From Fasciolopsis buskii (taxonomy: Eukaryota; Platyhelminthes; Trematoda; Plagiorchiida; Fasciolidae), in assembly GCA_008360955.1 (NCBI GenBank), contig LUCM01010366.1, forward strand, positions 117,593-181,592: a stretch of DNA of 64,000 nucleotides, read 5' to 3'. Positions 25,649 to 37,686 of this stretch are shown in pieces. The translations under genes were made by a program, and so were the position numbers. Numbering within the stretch: position 1 is the first letter of the stretch; the number at the start of each line of letters is the position of its first letter. The notes beneath the pieces are model-generated. The model did not search any database. It worked only from the letters and a program-made list of their open reading frames with translations, and was not told the origin of the DNA.

Positions 25649-25798
25649 GAATTTATTCGTTGGTCCACAACCCGATTCCTCAAACTGAAGGCAGCTTCTT
25701 TGGCCAGTGGTCGATCACATAATGAATTTGTTGAAACTCTACTGGATAAGGCACGACAGCACAAACGCACCTGGTCACACCTTCGGGTCAGAAATTAA
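25649..25798 (+). other. Possible coding remnant (50 codons), unassigned
   Basis: Between two stops the frame reads FIRWSTTRFLKLKAASLASG and then SHNEFVETLLDKARQHKR. It is rich in charged residues and plausible as protein, but I recognise no family. No clear splice donor is visible before the TAA. Chance is a real alternative. Confidence 0.15.
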
Positions 25799-25961
25799 TG
25801 CCCAAATCCATATGTCCTGCTCGACATCTGTATGTGAATCGCTTGCACTCACATCTTTACAGGCTCACAGACTGCTCTAACGGAGTTGGATATTTTTGTT
25901 GATCGCAGCTCAGATTGGTGTCGGTTTTCTTGGGGTTTTGATCGCTGAGTTTGGCTTTTAG

Positions 25962-26137
25962 ATCACAAACAGTTCATCACCGGCCGACGTGACATCATCA
26001 GTGCAAATGCACATCTGTGCTCAGACGTATATTCTCCTGAAGACACTAATCTTTCGGTCGGATTTCCTCTCTACCCCGGAAACACCTACTATGTTTTGGA
26101 CTTGACGACAACTGTGCATGATCGATCGACCACTTGA
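25962..26137 (+). other. Possible exon-like open segment, unassigned
   Basis: It follows a pyrimidine-leaning tggcttttag that would serve as a splice acceptor. The frame gives about 58 residues, including SPEDTNLSVGFPLYPG and NTYYVLDLTTTV, and ends at TGA. It reads like protein but matches no family I can name. It could equally be a decayed transposon. Confidence 0.18.
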
Positions 26138-26957
26138 AGTGTACACATCACATAGGTTTCGTCTAGCAGACAAATTGATATGGTCGATAAATTGTCCGTA
26201 TCGCTACTTTCCATTAGGTACACAAACCGAGTGATTATAAAGTCGCTCCGTGACTGCCACTGTGATAAGTGCAACATGAATTCTCTCCGGATGAGACACT
26301 GCTACTGAAGTGTCAACCGGTAGATCCAGGAATCAAGTGAAATGGAATGAGGGTCGAAGTAAATACTCCCCAATAACGAATGTGAGGGACCGGCAAGTAG
26401 AGAGGTCCTATCAAAACCCCGGGCAAGCTACAAGACTGTGCACACACTTAGGGGTTCGTATGCCTAATGGCCATGACAACAATATTGGTAACCGCAGTCA
26501 TACAGGTTGATTTCAAACAGTTGAAAAAGAACTGGTGACTTGTTAACCCAGTTTCAGTCACTTGGACTGCTGATTGGTAACTTTCGGCTGCAGTTCTCAG
26601 GTAGGTTTAGCGCACTTTGGTTTGGAAGTCTGGATATTTGGCTACCACTATGGCGCTATTTCCAAAAAGACGAAGTTCGCCTATATGTTCTTTTTAAACG
26701 GGCTGCGAAATTTTCACGTGACTAGAATTGGCATATCAGTTCACCTGAATGGACCTGACAGTTCATACGTCCTTGGCACCCTTCTTAGCCTAAGGGTTTG
26801 ATGCAGTAGATAAGGAGCCAGGTTCCGTACTAAACAAACGAGAGCTCATTCTTAAGTGGACGCCTAGTGTTTTTCACTTAAACCGCCAAATGAACTGTAC
26901 TCGAGGCGGAAACTGCCAAAAACAGTCCCAGGCTATTAAACGACGAAAAAAATCCAT

Positions 26958-26963
26958 AGTAGC

Positions 26964-27002
<39 letters not shown>
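26958..27002. repeat. (AGT)n microsatellite
   Basis: Fifteen AGT units, the second changed to AGC. Confidence 0.95.
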
Positions 27003-27003
<1 letters not shown>

Positions 27004-27246
27004 CCAATCAGCACCCCAATCCATCCGTCTACCTAGCATATTCAACACTGGATTAGGAAAACCTCTTTGAAGGTTCTAACCGCCTTGTGAAGGACTACGG
27101 GTGGTGTCTTTCACATCGAGTTTAGATAAATGACTAACCTCATTGACTGGATCATTTTCGACCCCAGGGTTTGTGTTTCTTCAAGCACTTGAGTTATCCA
27201 TCCAAGCATATGGATTGCGGCATGGAATGGTTCGCCTTGTTACCTG

Positions 27247-27366
27247 ACCGGTGGTGACTAAACGGTTAATCTTGTAATGTTTGGACAAAAGACCACGTGT
27301 CTGACTCCTCCAGTTGCCCACTGGACAATATCTCAATGGTGATGGCCTCATTCGCAAAATAAAAGG
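27247..27366 (+). repeat. Probable diverged SINE family A copy
   Basis: The head gtggtgactaaacggttaat and spacing resemble the family head, and a tgtctgactcctccagttg segment sits where the B box belongs. The middle is shortened, and a caaaataaaagg end recalls the tail. Divergence is high. Confidence 0.5.
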
Positions 27367-27514
27367 CATTTGTCACATGTGAAAAGCATATAATGCGTAT
27401 CATTAGTATTGTTAGGATTGGTTCTCTGTTTTAGAAGCAAACGCTGAAAAGCCTGCCTATCAATTGAACATGGATTACTAGATACAAACAATGCTCAGTT
27501 CCTTGGAAATTACC

Positions 27515-27631
27515 ACTGAGCACATTGAGAAAACACAAGTTGGCGAACACGATATATAGTGATGTAATGGCATGAGTACGAATCACTGAAAACGAGCTTG
27601 TTCGCCAACTTGTGTTTTCTCAATGCTCAGT
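27515..27631. repeat. Compact fold-back repeat with perfect 27-bp arms
   Basis: 27523-27549 and 27599-27625 are exact reverse complements (left arm starts cattgagaaaacac, right arm ends gtgttttctcaatg) around a 49-base loop. Outside them, actgagc (27515-27521) pairs with gctcagt (27625-27631) after a 2-base slip. The phrase atgctcagttc also occurs at 27491. It could be a small inverted-repeat transposon relic or a structured RNA. No coding content. Confidence 0.85.
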
Positions 27632-27913
27632 TCATTACTACATAGTTGTTTCAGCCTTATTTAAAGTAACCTGCAATGCACAACCATGATGCCTTGAACG
27701 GGGCTCAGATTTTTGTTGAGTGAATGCAAGTCGAGAATCACAGCATGTAGGGTATTTGAGGCGCATACGTAACGGTTTACTGTGGTTTGGCACTAGAGTT
27801 AACAGCATCCGTCGGTTACCAGGTTGGCCAAATCACAGACAACGGCTCAAAGTGATCGATCACTATGTTAGGATGTCTATTTGAAGAAAGTGAAGACTAA
27901 GAACAGCTTGTCA

Positions 27914-28181
27914 CAGTGTCTCCAGCCAGCTAGTTGGTCCGAAAAACGCGCCAACAGTGGTGATCGTGTTGTCATTTTTTGTCGAATCAGAATGATTGAA
28001 AACACGTGCGTTTGTACAGTTAGACTTTGTTTCGTGTGTTGGCTGCAGCAACGTCTTATCTGTTCCCGCCTTTGTAGATCCACTCCCGATTCTCCTTGGG
28101 TATTCACTCTTTTTGAAAACGTGTAACTCTGGGGAAGAGGCAGCGGTCAGTGAGGCTTGCCTTGCCTTGATGATGATGATA
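27914..28181 (+). mobile_element. RTE-type LINE, 3' fragment with rearranged 5' junction
   Basis: From about 27950 to 28181 the sequence follows the LINE 3' end (43780-44015) and finishes in a short GAT run at 28168-28181. The left edge is complex: 27914-27930 (cagtgtctccagccagc) is inverted relative to the rest. A short forward ttggtccgaaa piece follows before the main body. This is the pattern expected of 5' inversion during LINE insertion. Confidence 0.87.
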
Positions 28182-30737
28182 TCACACTCCATCAACCAAT
28201 TAAAGTTAATGATGGATCAAGCGTTAATTGTCGGCTCAAATGGCCGAACTCCTGAGGTATTCGAATCACGCTCATACCGAGTTCGGACCCTGGTTCCATT
28301 GCCATTCGAGTGCATTGCTACTGATTCTTAACAAGAATAAAACTTATCAGTTCTGCGCCTGAGTAGTTTTCATCTGGGATTTCAAGCCGTCTTACCCCAT
28401 AATACACCATGTCAAAATCAAATGAAGGCATCACTAAGCACATATGTGAACAGTTTGTCCTTCGCCCGAGACTTATCCAAGTCAATCATTATCGAAAATA
28501 TCCGGTCTTCTAAAACCCTTCGATTTACAGGTTGGCCAAGTGAGACGAAAAACGTCACAGAAAATCTGATCAGTCCAATGGCGAGACCTCGTCAACGTCA
28601 ACGTTTTTATTCTGCTTTGCCGAACCTTATTCCCATTGGGCGATTGGTTCCTTGAATTGCCTGTCTAGAATCCCAGTCGCCTCGGGCGAGCTAAGAATCC
28701 CCGTAGGATCTATGGTCTGGTTCCTACTCGATTTGGACAGGGTGTGTACTATTTTGCGGACATCAAAGACTTGTCACGCGATTGGAATGAGTGCGAAATA
28801 GGTTGCATCGACACTCAAGGCGATCATACGACCCACTGGGTCACGTGACTAAGTCAGTGTTCGTCCGCCAGTCGGTTGTTTGCATATTCTTGCATGGGAG
28901 ACAAAATCAGCAATCGCTGCGAAATTTCGGTTTCACCTATTGGTGAGACTAAACAGTTGCAGATAAATTGATATCGTTCGTTCCATTCCTTCGTTGACTT
29001 TTCCCACACACTAATCTTACCGCATATCAGGGAGAGATACGATCAAGTAAAACCTGGGAGAGACAAAGAGTTCGCCAACCTGATTTGAGATTTACTCACA
29101 AACTTATGAGCTACCGTTGTCCCGACAAATTTGGAGATTTCCGGTCCTAATCTTATCCTCTCACGCTTACTTCTTCAAATAGATCAGTTTTCTATCGTTT
29201 AGCCGTCTCCAGTCATCATTCAGTAGTTCTTGAATATTTTTTATACCCTCGGCTGATCATTGTTTAACAGCCTCCGCTCGATTTTAACGATCATGACCTG
29301 AGATTTCAAATGAGTGCACATCTCTCCGCCGGATTTATACCAGTTGATGAAATTCACATATGGCCTTGAAGTCACGTTACTGAGTTGCACTAATCTCACA
29401 TGATTTGCCCGTCTGTGGTATGTACTGTCTAAAACGTGTCATTTTTCCAGCTAATGCAACTGGGCTGCTAAAAGTGATGCGGGACAACTAAAAGATGGGT
29501 AACAAGGCATTGTTAAACACTGGTCAAATGGTTTGATAACAAAAAAAAAACAAATGGTCAGTAATCCGCCTGCATCTTTTAGTTTGATTGGGGTCTGTTA
29601 TCACAGAGGTAAAACGAGAGAAAAAAGCAAAACAACCGAAAAAGGTGAGCGTTTGGTGGATTCCAATCGCACGACCCTCATTCCGACAGACAGGTCAATT
29701 ACGGATAGGATCAGCCGTTCTTTTTGCTAGTAGTTAACAATTGTATTACAACACAATAAAGTGTAACACGATACCCAAAAAGACCAAACAACAAAATTAT
29801 AAAACATTACAAAACATTACAAGGAAATATAATACCACAAAATCCTGTTCAGCGCTCCAAACTAAAATGCCATCACAAATTTTTTGTTCTGGTGTTCCGT
29901 ATCAAGACACTTTCGGGATGCACTGTCAGTTACTATCTGTTTACCCTTTGCGGTGTCATCGTACATCGTTTGGACATACGCATTGCTTTTTGTGAGCACC
30001 TTGTAAGATAAGGGTGGTGTAAATCGTCAAATATCGCACGTATAGAGCAAGTTATACGTCTATCGCACTACTATATGTACCGATAAGCTTAAGCCATGAA
30101 TTCACTTTTGATAGGTAAAATAACGCGTGGAGTAATCGAAGCACAATTCCGAAATCTTGCGAGAAGTCGAGTAGACGTAGCTGAATCAAAACGAGGCGTC
30201 TGTGGATGATGGTGATAAGCACGTTCGAGAATTGTATTGTACTATATTGTATGCACTTTAGGTACAAGAAATGCCTTATTTCAGTCAAAAAACGTCGGAG
30301 AAAAATCAGAAAAAGTTATGCTGGTCACCTAGTAAAAGAAAAATCTCATTGAGGAATGATCTGAACGAACTATGATATACTGCTCCGAAATTCGGCTGGA
30401 AAATGGTCACGTTTTATCAGTACGTCTGCTAAACATAAGATATTGGAGTTGCTAAATGTATTGATTCTAGACGGCATGAAACGAACAGTGGATCTCGTTG
30501 AAATATGAGGTAGGCATCTTGAAAGATCGCTATGTAGAAGATGCATGAGATTTGAAAGAATAATGTGAGCGAACTTCTCACATGCTGATAAGTGCCGATC
30601 ATGTAGACTGAAGGATAACTCATACGTTGATTTGTGGCAAGTTTCCTCTCCGATAGACGAGGCTAGCTATGATGAGTTCAGGTGCAATTCACGTTATACA
30701 GTCAGCCATAGATTCATACAAGCCTGCCTTGACAAAT
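28182..30737. other. Unassigned stretch
   Basis: No repeat family or protein domain recognised. An A-rich stretch at about 29740-29860 contains imperfect acaaaacatt repeats. Confidence 0.4.
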
Positions 30738-31190
30738 GGCCAATGTATCCAAACATAATGGGACTTTATTCCCATTTGTCCAGGTCAGCATACTGACAAC
30801 GAAACAATTCTTACAGGTAGATCAGTGAAATTCCTTGGAGTAACCTTATCACAAGGTCTCCCTCGGAGACAGGACACATTCGCATAACATTCTCAAATGT
30901 GGTGTATTTGCCTATTAATATTTATCACTTGCAATCTCTGCAGATGTCCTGGCGTTTACTAAAACACTGTTCTTGTTCTTGTATGGTAAGCCTTGCCAAT
31001 GGAAACTGTGACACTTAACGGTCGTGAAATTCAAACATTCCGAGAAGGCGATTGGATGGAAAGTATTCCACCATTCAGGATATCTCCAATTTTGTATATA
31101 AACCCATGACCTGTAGATACAAGTTGAACGTGTTTCCCTTCCGTTATGGTCTTCTCTTTGTGTTCGTTTGCTTGACTTGGGTTGGAACCA
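30738..31190 (+). repeat. Dispersed repeat, copy 1 of an inverted pair
   Basis: This copy is closely similar along its length (differences every few tens of bases) to the reverse complement of 37169-37625. No coding frame persists. It carries a TATA-like tgtatataaacc near 31097. Flanking sequences differ outside the stated limits. It could be a solo LTR (the edges are roughly TG...CA) or another non-coding repeat, but I found no target duplication. Confidence 0.85.
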
Positions 31191-31676
31191 AATTTAGCAT
31201 TCAGAGTTAATCTCTATTCGTCTATTATTATGGCTAACCGAAATGCGTATGCTAATCGCAAATCCAAACACCGCTAATGCACGTTACGGTCGACTCAGCT
31301 GCATAACACCATGCAACGACAAGTCCGTCACGTGATTTCAGATGTGATTCGCGCGGGATCCAGTTCGATCGTAAACATCAATTGACAAATGCAAATCACG
31401 CTGACCAAATAAGGGGGAGAACCGAAAAAGCATACTAACAATGCTGAACTATTCTTAGCATATCAGTCAATCATAGTGACACCAGCACAACTCGCGTCGA
31501 CTTTTCGATGGGATTGTTAGATCATTCGGGTTCGATATTTGGTTTTCCTACAACCCTTGGCATTGCTGTGAATGGAGTAAGCTAACAGCGAAGTCGATAG
31601 CCGTTTCAACAGTTCAGTTCACCTTGGACAACCGGTAACATTGCACCAAAGTGCTCTGGTTATGGCTACCACCTCA
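31191..31676. other. Unassigned stretch
   Basis: Nothing recognised between the repeat and the LINE tail. Confidence 0.4.
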
Positions 31677-33120
31677 CATCATCATCAACTCTATCAGAAC
31701 AAAAGAACTGGGAATAATAAAAGATCGAATACAAATTAGCAAGTTGAAATTCCATACAGAAGAAAGATTTCGAGTGCAAAAACCCCACTGATTGCGGCAC
31801 TCAACTATATCACACACCATCTCCAATCATTGATTCAGGGGATCTCGTGGACCCCAACACCGTAATCCAGCTACATCTACACGAGCCAGTCCGCTAGTTA
31901 AAGCTTTCGTACTTCATATCCACGTCATCGACTGGCAACCGCGAACCATCCCCCAATTATTAACTGCCTCGAAGAACAACGTACAACTAGACCGACATTC
32001 GTTCTATGGGCTTGAACAAAAACATGTCCCAACCACCTCAAACTATCCTCATTCAGTGCCTATTCTAAAGATCGGACACTAGGAACCAGTACCTTAGGCC
32101 TAACCTTCGAATTACGCACAAAATTGTCCCACCATATTTTACAAACGTGACGAAGATAACCGTGGTCCAACACCGAAATTATTCGCATGTTTTCTGTTCT
32201 CAACGACCATGTTTCGGAACCGTAGAGCAGCACCGATCTTACTACTGACGCGTATACTCGATCTTCCAGTGATAAGCAGATATCTTGTCGACGCAACAAA
32301 TGCCTCAAATTAGCAAAAACCAATCGGATCTTCTGCATGCTTGAAGACAATTCATTTGATATACGCCCACGCGGAGAGATGTAATCACCCAAGTGTCTGA
32401 ATCTATCCACCTCACCCATTTTGTTGTTTTGCAAGATCTGGACTCTGTCTTAACCCAGTCCGGTCCTACAACAACAGTATTTTACACTTCGAAGGTGCTG
32501 TACGTATCCGAAACACACATGCACTGTGCTTCACGCGATCGAGAAAAATCAGCAGTGACAAATTTTAAGTCAGACGGGCTCCTGTGTTGAACCAGTATGA
32601 ATGCCCCTATTCTCAAATGAAGAACTCCGAGAAAACATCGCCACAAGCTGGACCTCTGCCTGTATTGTTTGCATGGCGAGATCGGACAAATGAAATAATT
32701 TTCTCTGGCGCATCAGTGGGTGAAACAGGCAGGGACACAGAATGACACGATCGAGTGATTCGAATGTTGATTTCAAATCAAAAAAGATGGGAATCGTGGG
32801 TCCACGTAGTGTGTCAGTGTCTTGCGATTTGTCGCGAATTGAAAATTTGGTCAATACAAACACGACCGGGAAGAAAACCATTTTGATTCTCAAGCAAACA
32901 ACTTTCGCCAGTACAAGATCATCGACGTTGGATAATCGCAGCCAACAGTTTGGATCCAGTGCCTACTAAACTAATCCCTCTATGGTTTTCACATGAGAAC
33001 CTATCACTTTTCTCGTAAACCGGCACAATCACCTATTTCCACCAATCCCGTGGAATCTCTTCCCCTTACCCGGATTGACCCCAGAGCTTTTACGGACAGT
33101 TTGCAGTGTAACTAGTGAGA
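31677..33120 (-). pseudogene. Decayed RTE-like LINE: reverse transcriptase to 3' tail
   Basis: On the minus strand, reading from 33120 down, the frames give in order: IPRDWWK then VIVPVYEKSDRFSCENHRGI (RT fingers), then motif A as IFFDLKSTFESLDR (about 32790-32830). The 125-codon frame 32434-32060 follows, with RHLGDYISPRGRIS, VLLYGSETWSLRTE and LDHGYLRHVCKIWW, the usual C-terminal thumb and connection. A RWLGH segment at about 32030 and a CWGPRDPL segment near 31855 match the C-terminal tail of the 40616 LINE. It ends in a short catcatcatc (GAT tail) at 31678-31687. Several frameshifts and the loss of the region holding the catalytic YxDD make it dead. It is more diverged than the main RTE family and may extend to about 33330. 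Confidence 0.78.
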
Positions 33121-33982
33121 GATTCCAGATCGATTACTTGTCGGTTGAGGGCCTCTGCCGGTATTGTTGCTCTTCGTCCAGTTTCATACGCCTCAGTGGG
33201 CTCACGCAATAACCATGATCGGTGACAAAGGGAAGCATATCCAAACAGAAAACGGACACTGTCCTTCTGGTCCAATATCGAGCGACGAAGGGTCATTCGG
33301 GTTTCTTCGGCACCAGGGCTGCATCCAAATCATGACTAAATGAATTAAAAGGTGAACATGAGACCTATTCGAAATGCGAGTGACCTTTGATGGACAGCGT
33401 GGTCGCGTGGACTCTGCTCCTGGTCAGAGCTAGAAGATATTTCAGCGTTCTGTTTCGAAACAAGCACTTCCCTCACTAGTAGCTTGTTTTATTGGCATGG
33501 CAACCCGGTGGGGGGGGGGAAAGTACGATAGTTTTATAACGTTAGAATTTTCGGATTTCAGTTCTACTTTCGTTTTGGTAATGTTCGAAGGAAGGAAATT
33601 TTGTATTTGGATGTCACCTGATAATCTTTGGTTCATCCTCACACTCAGGTGGAGATACTGAGAAAATCCAAGGGGGTAGGAAAAAACTGTCGTGAAGTGG
33701 GTAATATTACTAATGTTGTAATAACTACCGACTAGTTTATCTTGCTGTAAGAGTAATGCCATTTCTACATTGAAATGGATACCTCCAAGATTCGAAATGG
33801 CTGTTGAAAACCAGAATATCCGGACTAGAAAAACCTTTGTCTAAGTTTGTACAGTTTGACTGCTTTCGTCAATCCAGAAAATAATTGGTTCGTATGTGTC
33901 CTACAGACAAGAGAAAAACGTGCATGTCCACGAAAGCAATGCGACGGACCCTCTGTACGTGAGCTTGTTGAAGCGCCCAAGC

Positions 33983-34032
<50 letters not shown>

Positions 34033-34273
34033 GCATGGGGATTTGTCTGATGTCCCAGTCGCGAAATTCATCCCACAAATGTCTGACCATGAGGGATCAA
34101 GCACGGAGTGCGGTCAAATCGTTCCACTTAATGGACGGCCAAAACGCGTCACATGATCGTTTGAACGTGCTCGTGTGGAGAATTCAACCGTGCATCGACT
34201 GATACATCGAATTACGACCAACGGGAGTAGAACAGAGAAAGGAATACGGAACAAAAACGGAAGATGTACTTCC
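33121..34273. other. Mostly unassigned; (TG)n microsatellite
   Basis: The first 200 bases may still belong to the decayed LINE. A poly-G run lies at about 33511-33519 and a (TG)n run at 33990-34030. Valine/cysteine-rich and histidine/threonine-rich frames here are artefacts of the microsatellite. Confidence 0.45.
33990..34030. repeat. (TG)n microsatellite
   Basis: About 20 uninterrupted TG units. Confidence 0.95.
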
Positions 34274-34459
34274 AAATGATTCGTCATTCCGCACTAGGCC
34301 ACAGCTTGTCATTTGAAACCATGACAACACTGGACAGCTGTTTCATCCGTGTTAGGACGCGTTAGCAACAGTGCATATCCTTCGCTCCGGAACTGGGACG
34401 TGAACTCTGGACGAACAATTGTGAGTCGAAGGCCTTAGCCATTATGCCAACCGAGCTGA
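34274..34459 (-). repeat. Family B tRNA-headed repeat, single arm
   Basis: Read on the minus strand from 34459, the head is cagctcggttggcataat, then ggctaaggccttcgactc. It aligns with the unit at 54724-54865 through the ggatatgcac block, the cctaaca/gatgaaacagctgt block and the catggtttc region. The far end, ccaaatgattcg at 34274, recurs inverted at the end of the 37.7-38.2 kb copy. Unlike the other two copies it lacks the opposing arm. The head resembles a tRNA promoter region (A-box-like tggcataatgg). Confidence 0.8.
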
Positions 34460-34642
34460 CTGTCAACGGTTCATTGGACATCAGTACTACATATTGTAGC
34501 CTTACTTGTATTCTTCATTATTTTAACTGAGTCAGATACGTCCCAAACACCGATCAGATTAATGCAATTGATAGACAATGTGATCAGTTCGATCACCTGA
34601 AATGGCCCGCGCGTAACGTAGACGAGTGACCAACTTTAACAG

Positions 34643-34826
34643 CTAACTTTTAACCTTTATTTTTTACTGCTTTCACTAATGAAATAACAGTGCGCATCAT
34701 TCTTTTCAGGAAGGGAGCCGTGGCCAACGGAGGGCTGCCAAGTGGGGAAGTTGACAGGCGGTTGGAAGATTCTAGCCGTTGACCTTCGAGTCCAAACGCC
34801 ACGACCTCGTCCGCTTGGTCATCTTT
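34643..34826 (-). repeat. SINE family A, full-length but diverged
   Basis: On the minus strand it has head, middle and tail blocks in order. The B-box-like element is altered (the region around 34770 reads ctagaatcttcc), so pol III activity is doubtful. Confidence 0.87.
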
Positions 34827-37168
34827 CTACAATTACTCGAGTTGATATTGCAGAATAATAAAGCGGTAACGAGAGTAAACTGAAAGTCACGGAAGCGAAT
34901 GCCAAGCACTTTTCAAAGTGAAGCGCCCAAAATTCGTGAGCTCTGCCAGTTCGACAAGCGAGCACACACACACATACATGCATACAAAAACATACGCATA
35001 CAGTGTAGCACTGGTCGCATACGTAGATCCTGGAACAAGCATTTCATACCCCAAAATTCCCCCTCATCTCCACTTCTGTGTTGAATAGAAAAATCATTTT
35101 CGAGTACCACTGCAATAACTATTTAAGATGTTTAAATAAGAAATTTCAATTGTTTTTGCACTGCTCAGACGAAAGTGGAATGACAAATTGAAAATGTCAG
35201 CTTGAAAAAATTTTATGTCCCCTTTGGTTTCTTTGATAATGAAGCAAGCTAGTAGTGAGCTCAGAAGACGTTTAGCCATCGAATCGGGCAAGTGGTTTTA
35301 CGAAAAATCCTCTGGCAGATTCCGTACCACGGCATTATCGATCGAAACCGACTCTTCTTGCACAAAGTTCGCGTGTCCACTTTTTGATCTTTATATTTCC
35401 CGACTTCCACGCAGCGGTCTGGTCAGAATGGTGTAATTGATCGTTCTTGGCCTAATATCTGGTCTCGGGACAAATAATATGTGCATTGCAAAACAGTATA
35501 ATCAGCCCACGTGTGACCGCATTACTGGAGGAGACATTTTTCAGTAATATGTTACTTGTGGAATTAGAGAATGACAGTACGGAACCGTGGTTTCCTGTCA
35601 TCTGAGCAGAACAGTCCATTCTTTGATTTCCTCTTTACGTTTCTGCTTTGAAATCACTGCTCATCGGAAGCGATGTCTGGATACTTCGTGTTCATTGCAT
35701 TCTTTAAGGTGTTGTACACAAAAAAGTTGCCGAATGGATAGCCAAATCAATGCATCCTGTGATGTAGGCTTGAGTATTTGCCGTGCAGATGCGAATCAGT
35801 CATCGATTCAGTGTGCTACCAGTCTTTATTTAGTCAGTCTCTGAAATGTAATTCGCTTTGGTTCGCCCTTCAAAATTCGAAGGTCTTTTTCGCCGGACGC
35901 CGCGGTTGATGTTAATTGGCTTCAAGGTCATTGGGATCACGTGATTCAACGACAGACAGTAATCACTCAAGGTGGAATTGCACTCTCCATGGTGCTTTTT
36001 TGTCCCTTAAGACGGCTGTTGTGTTGACTCGCTGGTCCGCCTAAGGTATAGTGTCGAGTAGCTATAGCGACAACGGTCTCCGACCGAAAATGAGTTGGTT
36101 TGGAACCTCGTACTGGTTATGTGCAAACATGGGTAACTTTCTGCATCATTCGTATGGAAATCCAAAGGGTTACAATACACTGTACGTTCAGTTTCCCACC
36201 CAACTTTCGTTTAGGTGTTGTGGCTGGACAAATGAAATTTTATAATCAAGTATCTTTCATGGTTAATGCATTAGTACTGTCCTCAACACGGAACTGAAGA
36301 TAGAGGGAGGGCCAATTTAGGGTGCGGATTCACATAAGAGACCTGTGCAAATTTATCGTCTTAGTATGTGGTCGTCGGATTGGTGGACTTTCACATAGAA
36401 CGTTATCTTTTCGCATGGGTACTGCCACAGGGTGATTCTCCGGATATTGTATTGGGATTTTCTTTTAAGTAATAAGCACTGTTAGGAATCTATAAAAATT
36501 CAATTCCTAGTTATGAAAAGTGCGAAGTACTCAAAGATGAATGGAAAAAAATCGTCACAGCCGAGAGCTTTAATTTTCACTATCATCACTGCTTAATTTG
36601 GTCGATGGATCTAAGGGAATTCGACCCTCTAAAGCTGTTCAGCAGCTACCCCAGTATTTGTACGCCTCTGTTCAGCAAGTTTTTGCTTCGAACAAGACAT
36701 ACGATTTACAGCGGAAAGCGGAAACTTCCTCAGAATCGTACGACAGGCCTCGGGATCACTGTCGCTCATCAAGTATGCGTACTCCGAACTCACTTGCCTA
36801 ATCCTCCCCATAACTGTGCAGTCCTTTCGTTAGGTTCTCATTAGAATCTCATCCGATTCACTAGGTACGTGAATCGATATGCATGCAATTTAAGAATCAC
36901 ACGCTGGTTCATTGTAAGTTTGCTCTCGGCTGGGCAAGACTAGCTTTTGGAAAGAAAACTCAAGATGCCAAATGACAGGGTTTGGTTTCAGCTCGTAATT
37001 CCTAATGCCACGAAACCGACCACTCATTTGAGGGTGAAATTGTTCATTTCATCAGTAAACGAAACAGACCGCCTTTAGGGTTAGTGCAGTATATGGGCTC
37101 GAAATTAGTGAACGGAATTCGGTCAACCATAGTAATCAATGGGACCTGATTGCCAGTAGACACTGAAC
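34827..37168. other. Unassigned stretch
   Basis: No recognised repeat family. Short frames at 35215-35436, 35587-35844 and 36051-36297 show no convincing domain. Confidence 0.4.
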
Positions 37169-37625
37169 TGATTCCAACTCAAGCCAAGCAAACGAACACA
37201 AAGAGAAGACCATAACGGAAGGGAAACACGTTCAACTTGTATCTACAGGTCATGGGTTTATATACAAAATTGGAGATATCCTGATTGGTGGAATACTTTC
37301 CATCCAATCGCCTTCTCGGAATGTTTGAATTTCACGACCGTTAATTGTCACAGTTTCCATTGGCAAGGCTTACCATACAAGAACAAGAACAGTGTTTTAG
37401 TAAACGCCAGGACATCGGCAGAGATTGCAAGTGATAAATATTAATAGGCAAATACACCACATTTGAGAATGTTATGCGAATGTGTCCTGTCTCCGAGGGA
37501 GACCTTGTGATAAGGTTACTCCAAGGAATTTCACTGATCTACCTGTAAGAATTGTTTCGTTGTCAGTATGCTGAACTGGACAAATGGGAATAAAGTCCTA
37601 TTATGTCCGGGTACATTGGATGACA
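37169..37625 (-). repeat. Dispersed repeat, copy 2 of an inverted pair
   Basis: Reverse complement of 30738-31190 with a similar length (457 against 453 bases) and only scattered differences. The two copies face opposite ways about 6 kb apart. The conserved blocks include the region around cctgtctccgagggagacc (37487). No open frame is conserved between the copies. Confidence 0.85.
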
Positions 37626-37686
37626 AATAACTGAAGGAAGATCATCGAACGATTGAATGTTTAGCTTGGGAATGCTTTAGCAAATT

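Larger units (their letters stand above)
21727..27246. other. Long unassigned stretch; weak coding hints only
   Basis: About 5.5 kb without a recognised transposon. It contains two abutting plus-strand frames at 23464-23823 and 23836-24234 of no known family, a TG/TTG-rich patch at 24334-24372, two short open segments at 25649-25798 and 25962-26137, and an (AGT)n run at 26958-27002. Confidence 0.4.

Noticed and set aside
30738..31190. Confident call as a solo LTR
   Set aside because: The edges only loosely fit TG...CA and no flanking duplication is seen at either copy; kept as a dispersed repeat.
33847..34202. Valine/cysteine-rich and histidine/threonine-rich frames
   Set aside because: They are translations of the (TG)n microsatellite in several frames.
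36150..36245. Tetraspanin-like FRCCGWTNE with an acceptor-like site at about 36213
   Set aside because: Only the CCG motif fits; the surrounding residues and the immediate stop do not support a large extracellular loop exon.
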